From NCBI GenBank assembly GCA_030537455.1, contig JAUNMR010000005.1, forward strand, positions 62,001-126,000: a DNA stretch of 64,000 nucleotides, read 5' to 3'. Source of the stretch: Planctomycetia bacterium (GTDB lineage: Bacteria > Planctomycetota > Planctomycetia > Pirellulales > Thermoguttaceae). A model generated the notes under the pieces. The model was not told the DNA's origin. It was given only the letters and a program-made list of their open reading frames with translations, and made no database searches. Both the position numbers and the translations under genes were made by a program. This document shows positions 1 to 8,394 of the stretch, one piece after another. Every line of letters begins with the position of its first letter. The first letter of the stretch is position 1.

Positions 1-3000
1 TAGTTCGCGTAGTTTAAATTGTCGGAATATTGCGAGGAATTGTCGAGTGACGCGCCGGAGTTGTACGGCTGATACGCGCTGTTTCGACCGACGGAGCTTT
101 GCGTGGAGACCTCGGAGAAACCGCTGGGAATCTGACGCGTCTGACCACGAACGACCGCGGCGCTAGAACTAAAGGAAGTAAAGGGCGTTTGCACGGGCTT
201 TGCCGGCGCGACAGTTGTAGCGCTGGACGCGTGCGTCACGCTTGGCAAGGTAGAGCCGCTCGGACCGTAACTGATGAAACGGCGCGATTTATCCTGCTGT
301 TGCGCAACGGTTTGATCGTAGGGGGTATAGGACGCGCGTCTTGTGTCGACGTCGTACGACTGACCGCGTTCGATCCTCGTTGTGTTTACTTTACTCGGCG
401 CTTGACCGCGTTCTACCGCGTTCTCTTGTTCACTCTCTGGTTTGCGCGCTTCACGAATGAAGCGATCGTTTTTATCATCGCTTGGGGTGTAAGAGTGACT
501 TTCGTCGGGCACGACCATGATTTCGGGCAATTGTCCCTCTTCGGCTTTATCGTTGAAGTAACCGGAACCGCGCAGGGTGTTTTCGCTCATGCGGATCTTC
601 TTACCGTTGAGCACTTGCCCCGGGGTGAGGTCGATCATGTTCAGGATGACCGAGGTCATTGTGCGCGATTCGGAGCCGACGTAGTCAACGATAACGTCGC
701 GTAGACGATATCGGTGGTCTTCCACGACGTCGTAGCGAATATCGATTACGCCGACCTCGTCGGTGAATACTTGATTCGGCGTGATATCCGCACGCACGTA
801 ACCGAGGTCTTGGTATTTGTAGCGCAACGCGATACGGTCGGATTCGATCGAGGCGTAATTATAGTAGGAGCCGGGTTTTACTTTCAGCGTTTCCTTGAGC
901 TGCGCGTCGGTGCAGACGCGATTGCCATTGAAGTAGAAGTTACGCACGCGGTAGCGCGGACCTTCGTCAATGATATAACGCACGACGATCCAGGCGTTGT
1001 CTTTTCCCAGACCGGCGAATCCAGAGGTCTCTTTGTACTCGCGGTCGATACGCGCGTCGAAGTAACCGAGCTGGCGGTAATATTCCAGTAGGGTTTCCAC
1101 GTCGGCGTCGAGTCGCGCGCGCGAGAATTTACCGCCGATGACATAAAGAAAGCCGGGCTTAGCGGTTACGAGGCTCTTCAGACGCGCGGAACTCACCGCG
1201 GAGTTGCCAACGAAGGTCGTTTTGTAGATCTTCTGCTTGACGCCTTCGTCGATCAGATAGACGACTCCGACGTCGTCGGCACGGTCGCCGCGTAGGATTT
1301 CCACGTACGGTTCCGGGTATTCCTTGCTCTTATACAGCTCGATAATACGAATACGACCGTTTTCGACCTCGTAGGGATCCATGCGCGATTCGCCCGGGCG
1401 CATACCGATTTCGTCTAGGATATCGTGCTTGGAGACGCGACGATTGCCGACGACCTTGATATAGCGCATCATTCTTCTTGGGGTCAAGTCGAAATTAACG
1501 ACGACCTTATCAGGATTGTCGGCGGACCAGGTGGTTGACACGGAGACGTCGATGAATTGTTTCGTCTGAATCAGCGCGCGTTTATCTTCTTCCAAGCGCT
1601 GCTGATTGAATCGCGCGCCGATACGCGTCTTAATGATCTTATTGAACTGCTGCGCTGACATTTCAAGACCAGAAATACGCACGTCCTCGATAATGAGGTT
1701 GTTCATTTGCGCTTCGGTGAGAGACGTGGTCTCCAGCGGCTGTTCGTTGTTTTGGGGCTGATCAAGCGCGTTGGAACCCACGACTTGATCGAGGTAATTT
1801 TGCGTTGCGTTTTTCTCGGGGGTCACGCGGAAAGATTCACGAAAGGTCTCTTCCTCGGGCGTGTCGACAGTGTGGTCGGAGAATGTTTCGTACGATTCCA
1901 AATCGGGTAGGTCGAGTCCGAGCTCGGCGGAATTGTCGACGTCGCCGTAGGAACCGTAGACTCCGAACGTGCCGTTGTAGAGGTCGGCGCTACTGGCGGC
2001 GGACACGTTGAAATCCTGCTGGATTGCGGCGGCGTCAGCTGCGTTGGCGTCGAGAGGAGGCAGTTCTTCGAACTGTTGAGCGACGTAAACCGCGGGATCC
2101 TGCGCGTTGCCTTCGGCATTGACGGTAGGCGCTACGTTGGTCAAGGTTTGTGTCGTCGCGGTTGTTTCGCGTAAGGTTGCGGATTGCGCGGGAGCGGTCG
2201 TTGTCGTAACGTTCGGAATCGCGGCGATTTCAGGCGTAGCGACGACGGATTGGTCGACGTCAAGCGTAGGGAAATCGAACGCGCTGGTAGCGTCGACGGC
2301 GTACGTTTGCGCCGACTGTTCGACGTTCGGGACGTAGACCACGGTCTCTTGCGCGTTAATCGGTTCGGTCGTAACGCTAGAATCAACGGCGGTTTGTACG
2401 CTGTTTTGCGCGTCGACCGGCGCGGGAATCGCATTGACCAGAGGTAGTTCCTCAACGCTTGTTGGCGCGGCGTAGAGCGGCAGACGCGTCTGCTGACGCT
2501 CGGGCATAATCGCGGCGTCAGGCGCGGCGTTTGGCTGTGCGGCGAGGTCTTCTAAAGGCGCGAAGTTATCGAAATCAGAGAGGTTAGGGAAGAGTTCGAG
2601 TTGTGACGTCGTCACAGGCGCGGCGGCTTCGACCATGGGCGCGACGGTATTGGTCGCGGGAATATTCGGCGTGGCGGCAGTCTCGTGGGCAGTTACAACG
2701 TTTTGATTTTGCGGCGCTTGGTCAAAATCCATAGCGACGGTAGCGGCGCGAGCGCCGTCGATTTGATAATCGGCGAAGCCTCCTCCGGTCGCGGGCAGAC
2801 TCGCGGCGTAATCGGCGAAACCGACGCCGACGCCTTGAGGTTGTAGCGCTTGCGTTTGGCGAATCGCGTTAGGCGCGTTGGCAGGCGCATTCAGCGCAGC
2901 GACTCTAACTCGCGACGGCGCGGTATTTTGCGTCGTGGCGTTGGTTTGTTTTATGTTTGCTTTCGGCTGTGTCGCGGCGGGTATGGCGTTTGCAGGACGT

Positions 3001-3446
3001 TGAGTCGTGCGCGTTTGCGTGTCGACTTTACCGTCGGCGCCGTAGGTGATCATGCGTTGAGCGGAAGTTTGGGGCGCGGCTTTTCTTCCCAGAGACAGGT
3101 CAGGCAACCACAAGTCGTCGGGGTCGACGGGGACAGCGCCGCCGTCGGGATTATCGAGAAAACGACGGTCGAGCGCGCGAATGGCGTCGAAGTCGCGCAA
3201 GGAGGAGCCGGACGCTTCCTCAACGGTAAGCGTGGAACGCGTTTGACGCGTCGACGGCGCGGTCGAACCGGATTGTGCGCGAGCGAAGGAGTCGGCGTGC
3301 AAGAGTAGCGCCGCGAGTGCGAGAATCGAAAGAATAGCCGTGGAGCGTCGCAACTTCCTTGTGCGCAAATGGGCGTTCAGACGAGCGCGAGGAGCGTCGA
3401 AGATTACGCTGTCGGCGTCATTTTGTCGTTGATTAACCAAAACCAT
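1..3446 (-). CDS. bamA: BamA-like outer-membrane assembly protein, N-terminal part (runs off left edge)
   Basis: An uninterrupted frame opens at ATG 3446 and stays open to the window edge (at least 1148 residues), so the C terminus is missing. A basic stretch and hydrophobic core (residues about 30-50, ending near FARAQ) look like a signal peptide. Residues about 55-570 are a low-complexity Ala/Pro/Thr/Gln/Asp linker. From about 577 come POTRA-type repeats; cores such as VRISGLEMS, IKVVGNRRVSKHDI, TTFVGNSAVSSARL and FYFNGNRVCTDAQL mark four or five modules to about residue 980, followed by another polar linker. POTRA arrays of Omp85/BamA proteins receive unfolded beta-barrel proteins in the periplasm; the barrel would lie beyond the edge. 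The linker before the POTRAs is far longer than in proteobacterial BamA. The family is clear. That this is the main BamA and not a paralogue is inferred. Confidence 0.85.
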   Translation of the reverse strand, partial: MVLVNQRQNDADSVIFDAPRARLNAHLRTRKLRRSTAILSILALAALLLHADSFARAQSGSTAPSTRQTRSTLTVEEASGSSLRDFDAIRALDRRFLDNPDGGAVPVDPDDLWLPDLSLGRKAAPQTSAQRMITYGADGKVDTQTRTTQRPANAIPAATQPKANIKQTNATTQNTAPSRVRVAALNAPANAPNAIRQTQALQPQGVGVGFADYAASLPATGGGFADYQIDGARAATVAMDFDQAPQNQNVVTAHETAATPNIPATNTVAPMVEAAAPVTTSQLELFPNLSDFDNFAPLEDLAAQPNAAPDAAIMPERQQTRLPLYAAPTSVEELPLVNAIPAPVDAQNSVQTAVDSSVTTEPINAQETVVYVPNVEQSAQTYAVDATSAFDFPTLDVDQSVVATPEIAAIPNVTTTTAPAQSATLRETTATTQTLTNVAPTVNAEGNAQDPAVYVAQQFEELPPLDANAADAAAIQQDFNVSAASSADLYNGTFGVYGSYGDVDNSAELGLDLPDLESYETFSDHTVDTPEEETFRESFRVTPEKNATQNYLDQVVGSNALDQPQNNEQPLETTSLTEAQMNNLIIEDVRISGLEMSAQQFNKIIKTRIGARFNQQRLEEDKRALIQTKQFIDVSVSTTWSADNPDKVVVNFDLTPRRMMRYIKVVGNRRVSKHDILDEIGMRPGESRMDPYEVENGRIRIIELYKSKEYPEPYVEILRGDRADDVGVVYLIDEGVKQKIYKTTFVGNSAVSSARLKSLVTAKPGFLYVIGGKFSRARLDADVETLLEYYRQLGYFDARIDREYKETSGFAGLGKDNAWIVVRYIIDEGPRYRVRNFYFNGNRVCTDAQLKETLKVKPGSYYNYASIESDRIALRYKYQDLGYVRADITPNQVFTDEVGVIDIRYDVVEDHRYRLRDVIVDYVGSESRTMTSVILNMIDLTPGQVLNGKKIRMSENTLRGSGYFNDKAEEGQLPEIMVVPDESHSYTPSDDKNDRFIREARKPESEQENAVERGQAPSKVNTTRIERGQSYDVDTRRASYTPYDQTVAQQQDKSRRFISYGPSGSTLPSVTHASSATTVAPAKPVQTPFTSFSSSAAVVRGQTRQIPSGFSEVSTQSSVGRNSAYQPYNSGASLDNSSQYSDNLNYAN

Positions 3447-3673
3447 TCTTGTCGAACCTTTGTCTAAAGGCGTTGTTTGTGAAACGACCTTTGAGTGTTA
3501 GGTCTGTGTCTACGCTAGGACTTCCGTGTCGCCAGCGGGTCGAGACCAGACCACGCGCGGTGAGATTACAGAAAAACCTAAAATAGGACAAGTGGTCTTT
3601 TTGTGAAAAATAGAGGACGCTTTTAGAGGGACGAGCGACGGATTTGGCGCGAAATAACAGAGAAATCTCGGAT

Positions 3674-3709
3674 AAAAAAGAACGCGCCACAGAGAGTCTG
3701 GGCGCGTTC
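3674..3709 (-). terminator. Intrinsic terminator after the phosphofructokinase gene
   Basis: Read on the minus strand, a perfect 9-bp stem (GAACGCGCC / GGCGCGTTC, arms 3701-3709 and 3680-3688) with a 12-nt loop is followed by six T. It lies 35 bases past the stop of the upstream minus-strand gene. Confidence 0.85.
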
Positions 3710-3744
3710 GGATGAGTCGTGCAAACGAGACAAGATAGCGCGTT

Positions 3745-5052
3745 CTACTTTTGAGGCGCTTGTTGACGGTCAGCCTGCGGAATATATTCCGGCAGTAACT
3801 TGTCGGCGTAAATCGGTTGGAACTGGGTGAGACGCTGACGCCCGTTGATCATGGGCAGTGTGAGCATATCCTCTCCGACCAGCGGTTTGAGGTAGCGAAT
3901 GAAGTCGTCGGAAACGTCGCAGCCGCTCGGTAGGATCCAGTCTTTTGGGAAGGCGCGCTCGCTATTGGCGACTTCGGGCAGAGGCGCTTTGTCGTAGCGT
4001 ACGTTATAGATCAGACCGGGCTCGCGTAGAATCGTCGACATATACCCGCCCTGACCGGTCGCGGCCAGTTCCACCGCCTTTTGACCGAGACGGTACGCCT
4101 CGTCAAGGTCGACCGTGGAGGCGTAGCCCATGGAATGACGCTGGTCGGTGCCCGGTACGTTGCAACGCGCCGCGCCTTTGGCGGCCAGACCGACGGAATT
4201 GAGGTAATTCACCACCGTTTGCGCAACGGTCACTTTACTAGCGCCGAAGTTCGTGTGACCGAAGGAATCTTTGACCGCGCCGACGTCGCCGACGTTAAAA
4301 CCTTCGCTCACGACCACAATGCAACGCCCGGCCTGTTTGAGCGTGGCGTTGACCTGTTCCGCAAGGGTTTCCAGGGAGCAGGGAGATTCCGCCAGATAGA
4401 TGAGCAAGGGCATTTCGCGTTTGGGATCGGCCAAACGCGCGGCGGCGGGAATGAAGCCGATTTTTCGACCCATCGCCTGCATGACCAAGACGGGGTCGGC
4501 AGGGCAGGAGCCTTTGTTCTCTTCATTGGCGTACTGAACCATGTGAGTCCAGTATTTCGCGGTGGAGGCGTACCCTGGAGTGTGGTCGATGAGTTTGAAC
4601 TGAGCGTCGCCGATATCGTTGTCGATCGTCTTCGGCACGCCGACCGCCTGCAGGTCAAGACCACGTTGCGCCGCGAGTTGCGCGATCTTATTGGCCGTGT
4701 CCATGGAATCGTTGCCGCCGTTGTAGAGGAAATAACCGACGTTATGAGCCTTGAAGACGTCAATCACGCGTTCGAAATCTTCGGTTTGCCACGACTTGAG
4801 CTTGTAGCGGCACGTGCCGATTGAGCCGGCCACGGGCGTATAGCGCAGTAGCGCGATTTCTTCATCCGGCTGTGAGGTCAGGTCGAGCAGTTCTTCTTTG
4901 AGCGCGCCTTCGATACCGTGACATGCGCCATAAACCGTACCGATCGCGTCGAATTCACGCGCCGCGTCGATAACGCCGCGAAGACTACTATTAATAACGC
5001 AAGTGGGGCCGCCGCTTTGCGCAACGACTAAATTTTTACGTTGAGACGCCAT
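3745..5052 (-). CDS. pfp: Phosphofructokinase, probably pyrophosphate-dependent
   Basis: Phosphorylates fructose 6-phosphate in the cytosolic Embden-Meyerhof pathway. The 435-residue protein starts AQSGGPT (phosphate-binding loop, residues 11-17) and has YNGGNDSMDTA (110-120) and VPKTIDNDIGD (139-149). The Asp pair in TIDND is the catalytic/metal site. In this superfamily ATP enzymes have PGTIDND; Lys in place of Gly (PKTIDND) is typical of pyrophosphate users. GGND in place of the ATP-type GGDGS points the same way, so PPi is the likely phosphate donor and the reaction would be reversible. ATP use cannot be excluded by reading alone. The start is ATG 5052 with AAAGGA upstream. It is a single-gene unit with its own promoter and terminator. 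Confidence 0.9.
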   Translation of the reverse strand: MASQRKNLVVAQSGGPTCVINSSLRGVIDAAREFDAIGTVYGACHGIEGALKEELLDLTSQPDEEIALLRYTPVAGSIGTCRYKLKSWQTEDFERVIDVFKAHNVGYFLYNGGNDSMDTANKIAQLAAQRGLDLQAVGVPKTIDNDIGDAQFKLIDHTPGYASTAKYWTHMVQYANEENKGSCPADPVLVMQAMGRKIGFIPAAARLADPKREMPLLIYLAESPCSLETLAEQVNATLKQAGRCIVVVSEGFNVGDVGAVKDSFGHTNFGASKVTVAQTVVNYLNSVGLAAKGAARCNVPGTDQRHSMGYASTVDLDEAYRLGQKAVELAATGQGGYMSTILREPGLIYNVRYDKAPLPEVANSERAFPKDWILPSGCDVSDDFIRYLKPLVGEDMLTLPMINGRQRLTQFQPIYADKLLPEYIPQADRQQAPQK

Positions 5053-5125
5053 GGTCTGTCCTTTTATATAAGAGAGAATATTAAAGAGCGTCGTCGACGT
5101 AGCGTTACGTCAACGCGTCTGCCTA

Positions 5126-5153
5126 AATATACCGTAAGTTGAAAGTTCTGCAA
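5126..5153 (-). promoter_or_regulatory. Candidate sigma-70 promoter of the phosphofructokinase gene
   Basis: Minus strand: -35 TTGCAG, 16-bp spacer, -10 TATATT, about 70 bases before the ATG. Confidence 0.5.
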
Positions 5154-5588
5154 GCGAATCGCGCGCTAATTAGGATTGGACGTTGTTTACACGACGTTAA
5201 CGCCGTGTTGACAAAAGCGCTCCTTTTTTCGCTATTTAACCGGTCTTACGGCGCGTCGTGCGATAGCGCCGTGTCGTAACCGTCGTTTACACATAGACGC
5301 CCTGGAAGCACGATAGAAAACTTTTTAATACGCATGTTGGCAAACTCAGGGAGTATGGATAGAATGGAGACGTTCGGCAGAAAAGTGAAACTCGCAAGTC
5401 TGTTGAGTCGAGGGAAAACGCGGTAAATTAAGGTCTTTTGTCGCATTTACTTTGTTTCCCAAGGCGTTCGGACGTCGTCCAGTTTAATTGACTTTCCTTG
5501 TCCAACTATTTTATCAAAAAAAACGCCCCTTTTTTGCGTCAAAGTTTCAAACCTTGCAAAAACAAGGGTTCCGTAAATACAATTGAGC

Positions 5589-5616
5589 TTGACTCATGTG
5601 TTAAATTAGTTATAAT
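5589..5616 (+). promoter_or_regulatory. Sigma-70 promoter upstream of the HTH-receiver gene
   Basis: TTGACT (5589-5594), 16-bp spacer, perfect TATAAT (5611-5616), A+T-rich upstream. The first gene begins about 310 bases later, so the transcript would carry a long leader. Confidence 0.65.
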
Positions 5617-5930
5617 TGGAACAACTTGCTAAATCGGCAAAATAAGCAATTTTAACAACCGTGTGGCTTTAGCCGTGTTACGCCACTTGGCGAGGTTACG
5701 CGGTCGCGCAAGTTCTGGCGCGCTGGGAAGCTAGCGCAAAGGACGCTTGTGCGCGTCTTTTCGTAAACACGCTAGACGTGCGCCTTGCGGTAGAGAAGTT
5801 AATTCTCGAGCGTCGCGCGTCTTGGCAACCTTGGCGATAATCGAGCTTGAGCGTCGCGTCGCTCTTCTCGTTTATATAATGCAAAGCGCATAGGACACAG
5901 TGCGGAATTATCCGCTGTTAAAGGATTGGG

Positions 5931-6518
5931 TTGATAATGGTTATAAAGACAGTATTTACGACCGGCGAAGCCGCGAAGATCTGCAAAGTGAGTCAACAGA
6001 CGATTATTCGTTGCTTCGACTCTGGCGGTTTAAAGGGCTTCCGAGTTCCTGGCAGCCGTTTTCGTCGCATTCCGCGCGAATCGCTCTATGCCTTTATGAA
6101 AGAGAATGGTATTCCCACTGACGCGTTGGAGAGCGGTAAACGCAAGGTTCTCGTAGTCGACGACGACAAGGATCTGGTGGAACTGCTCGTCGACGTTCTG
6201 AAACGCGACGGTCGTTTCGAAACCCGCTCGGTCAATAACGGGTTCGACGCCGGTATGATGGTCAAGGAATATCGACCCGACCTGATTGTCCTTGACGTCA
6301 TGCTGCCGGATATCAACGGTAAAGACGTGTGCGCACGCGTGCGTAGCGATAAGTCGCTGGAAGCGGTCAAGATCGTGTGCGTTTCCGGTCTTGTGGAAGA
6401 GGACAAAATTGCCGAACTTCGTCGCGCCGGCGCGGACGAGTTCCTGCCGAAACCCTTTGACACGGAAAAACTTATCGCTTTGATCTGCCGCCTGCTGGAG
6501 ATCGAGTCTTTGGTTTGA
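5931..6518 (+). CDS. Excisionase/MerR-type HTH fused to a response-regulator receiver domain
   Basis: 195 residues if started at TTG 5931 (AAGGA five bases upstream), 193 if at ATG 5937; the choice is open. Residues about 8-58 form a winged-helix HTH of the excisionase/HTH_17 type (TTGEAAKICKVSQQTIIRCF). Residues about 71-190 are a CheY-like receiver with acidic triad VVDDDKD, phosphoacceptor Asp122 (LIVLDVMLPD), Ser in CVSG and Lys174 in LPKPF, so all phosphorylation residues are present. The DNA-binding part precedes the receiver, opposite to OmpR-type regulators. A histidine kinase gene follows on the same strand after 192 bases and is the likely partner. Targets are unknown. Confidence 0.85.
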   Translation: MIMVIKTVFTTGEAAKICKVSQQTIIRCFDSGGLKGFRVPGSRFRRIPRESLYAFMKENGIPTDALESGKRKVLVVDDDKDLVELLVDVLKRDGRFETRSVNNGFDAGMMVKEYRPDLIVLDVMLPDINGKDVCARVRSDKSLEAVKIVCVSGLVEEDKIAELRRAGADEFLPKPFDTEKLIALICRLLEIESLV

Positions 6519-6710
6519 CCCCCTTTTAAGTGAGGCGGCGTGAATCCCAAGCGCGCCGTCACATGTGAAGCAACTTTCGACGCGCTTTTAGGCGTAATCG
6601 AAAGGGAGCTTTAGGCGAACTAGATTTTCTCGAGCCCAATTCGAGTAAAATCTTTTTCGCCTCTTTTTTCTTTAGTATCAGCGCAGTGGCGTCGCGAGAG
6701 GCGCTTCGCA

Positions 6711-7490
6711 ATGGAATCTAGCGAAATGAACGAGAATCGAGTAGGCGCGGAACAGCCGCTTTGGGACGCGAAATTTGAAGAGCGCGTCTTGAATAGTCTC
6801 GCGGAATTTGCCGCTGGCGCTGGTCACGAATTAAATAATCCGCTCGCGATTATTAGTACTCTGGCGCAGACGCTGCTACTTGAGGAGACCGATCAGCAGC
6901 GTCGTCGTTACCTGGCGCAGATTATTGAGCAGACCCAACGCGGTTATGAGATGATCGCGTCTGTTCGCGCCTTCGCTCGCCCGCCGCAGCCGCAGTCGAC
7001 GCAGGTGGACGCGCGTGAATTTTTCGAGAACTGGCGCATACGCGAGCGCAAACGCTACGCCGACTCCGACGTCGCTGTTGAGGTTCTCGCCCCGAATTAT
7101 CAGTCGCAAATGATTCAGACCGACCCGGCAATGCTTGGCTCAATCCTCGACGCCCTCGTTAGAAACGCCGCGGAAGCGACGCAACTTCAGGGTCGCGTGA
7201 CCCTCTTTACCGAAGTCTTGGACAATGGTTCCGAATCAGAGTTGACCTTTGGCGTGGAGGACGACGGTCCTGGGATTGCGCCGGAGACGTGTGAATTGCT
7301 TTTTTCGCCATTTTATTCCGGTCGTCAAGCCGGTCGCGGTTTGGGGTTCGGGCTGTCCAAAGCGTGGCGCTTCGCGGAGCGTCTCAACGCGCGACTCGAT
7401 TGCAAACACGCGCTCAATTCCAGTACCGGTCGACGCTGGCTACTGATTTTACCCCTGGTCAACGCCGAGGCGCGTGAACGCGTCGCCTAA
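6711..7490 (+). CDS. Soluble sensor histidine kinase
   Basis: 259 residues, no membrane segment, no clear sensor domain. The dimerisation/phosphoacceptor helix carries GAGHELNNPLAIIS with His39. The HATPase part has the N box LVRNAAEAT (Asn152), G1 DDGPGI (184-189), F box LLFSPFYSGR and G2 GRGLGFGLS. All kinase motifs are intact. The layout resembles NtrB-type cytosolic kinases that receive their signal from another protein. It lies downstream of an HTH-receiver gene and may phosphorylate it; the 192-base gap leaves co-transcription uncertain. ATG 6711 follows AGAGG. Confidence 0.88.
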   Translation: MESSEMNENRVGAEQPLWDAKFEERVLNSLAEFAAGAGHELNNPLAIISTLAQTLLLEETDQQRRRYLAQIIEQTQRGYEMIASVRAFARPPQPQSTQVDAREFFENWRIRERKRYADSDVAVEVLAPNYQSQMIQTDPAMLGSILDALVRNAAEATQLQGRVTLFTEVLDNGSESELTFGVEDDGPGIAPETCELLFSPFYSGRQAGRGLGFGLSKAWRFAERLNARLDCKHALNSSTGRRWLLILPLVNAEARERVA

Positions 7491-7545
7491 CTCTACGCCG
7501 CGCGACGCATTGCTTTACAAAGATCAATTTTCTCCATAAAACCAT

Positions 7546-7586
7546 AGGGGCGATTGTCGGGTCAGCGTGGCGTGGCAATCGCCCCT
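7546..7586. terminator. Stem-loop between convergent genes
   Basis: Perfect 11-bp inverted repeat AGGGGCGATTG (7546-7556) / CAATCGCCCCT (7576-7586) with a 19-base loop, between the stop of the kinase gene and the stop of a small minus-strand gene. There is no strong T run on either side, so terminator function is inferred from position. Confidence 0.45.
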
Positions 7587-7591
7587 AAAGG

Positions 7592-7903
7592 TTATGACTC
7601 GGTCTGTTCTGTTGCTTTTGACTTCCTTTTTCTTGATGAATCTCCCCCCCTCGGGGGACTCCAGGACTCCAACTTGTATAAGAGCCGCGCCGCCGCGCCG
7701 CTTGGTATAGTAGCGGTTAAGACCAACGAAGACTTATTGATTACGTCAAGTTGCGCTTGTATCGCTAACTCTTCATCGTACGGTTTTTTACCGCATGACA
7801 CAGTGTTCAACGCGGGATTTGCCTGCGTCGTAAAAGAACGCGGTATTTTCGACCATTGTTCAGCTGTTGGTTCGCTTCCAGTTACGTGCGTATGCTTCTT
7901 CAT
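7592..7903 (-). CDS. Small hypothetical protein with a strong, hairpin-embedded ribosome site
   Basis: 103 residues starting MKKHTHVTGSEPTAEQWSKI; polar, no signal peptide or membrane segment, Arg/Lys/Ser-rich C terminus; family not recognised. The case for a real gene rests on its upstream region: GGAGGA lies seven bases before the ATG, and a perfect -10 hexamer TATAAT (7948-7953, minus strand) lies about 45 bases upstream with a weak -35. The Shine-Dalgarno sequence sits in the 3' arm of a perfect 10-bp hairpin. An overlapping plus-strand frame (7554-7967) lacks any ribosome site. Codon use is not clearly typical of neighbouring genes, so this remains tentative. Confidence 0.45.
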   Translation of the reverse strand: MKKHTHVTGSEPTAEQWSKIPRSFTTQANPALNTVSCGKKPYDEELAIQAQLDVINKSSLVLTATIPSGAAARLLYKLESWSPPRGGDSSRKRKSKATEQTES

Positions 7904-7934
7904 AACGATTCCTCCGAAGGTCGAAGGAATCGTT
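7904..7934 (-). promoter_or_regulatory. Hairpin that would mask a Shine-Dalgarno sequence
   Basis: Minus-strand RNA reads AACGATTCCT, 11-base loop, AGGAATCGTT, then ATG. The 3' arm and loop contain the GGAGGA ribosome site (7910-7915). Perfect 10-bp pairing directly against the start codon suggests translational control. Confidence 0.5.
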
Positions 7935-8315
7935 CCAATAATCGCGTATTATATGGGACTGGAATAATCGAACAGGCAGAGGGAGTTATGAAACCGCTTC
8001 TACTCTCGTGAGGATTTCTTTACGTATCGTTACAATAGCGCTTGCGTATTTCAGACGATATCCGAGCCGATGGAGAGCGCGATGCTCCAGATTAAACCGG
8101 CAGGCGAATATCTTTCGCTAAGCATTAGCGGTCGCTGGTCGGGTTCTTTCGATGAGATCGTTACATGTGTTGAGTAGGAACTTTTCAAAACTTGACGTCA
8201 CGCTCCATTGCGACGTTTACGTCTATCCTCTCAAGGCGAGCAAGTCCACGGAAGACGGAGCGCTACGTATAGTTTATCAGGTTCAGATCCCTATGACGCG
8301 GTTGAACGAATCGCG

Positions 8316-8343
8316 TTGATTTTTCTCGGCGCGGCGCTATAAT
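8316..8343 (+). promoter_or_regulatory. Sigma-70 promoter of the membrane-protein gene
   Basis: TTGATT (8316-8321), 16-bp spacer, TATAAT (8338-8343), 52 bases before the ATG at 8395. Confidence 0.6.
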
Positions 8344-8394
8344 ATATCGATAATTAGCGACGCACTGACCAATGCGTCGCGCGAGGCGTCGACT

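Larger units (their letters stand above)
5053..5930. other. Gene-free stretch between divergent genes
   Basis: No convincing protein frame. It holds the minus-strand promoter at 5126-5153 and a good plus-strand promoter at 5589-5616. The last 300 bases are G+C-rich with short inverted repeats (for example GCGCGTC near 5750 facing GACGTGCGC near 5775) and a direct repeat GAGCGTCGCG (near 5805 and 5849). They would form a long structured leader for the next gene or a separate small RNA. Confidence 0.6.
7904..8394. other. Gene-poor stretch with a possibly decayed short gene
   Basis: Holds the leader and -10 of the small minus-strand gene (to about 7955) and a promoter at 8316-8343. Between them, plus-strand 8070-8177 reads as 35 residues (MESAMLQIKPAGEY...) ending in TAG. 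From about 8152 to 8319 another frame (+1) reads 55 residues including LHCDVYVYPLKASKSTEDGA. The two look protein-like and overlap in different frames, as after a frameshift, but neither has a ribosome site. Confidence 0.35.

Noticed and set aside
4081-4824. A 247-codon plus-strand open frame
   Set aside because: It is antisense to the phosphofructokinase gene, whose motifs are unmistakable; G+C-rich codons leave such shadow frames open.
7554-7967. A 137-codon plus-strand open frame
   Set aside because: Starts with TTG without a ribosome site and overlaps a minus-strand frame with a much better start region.
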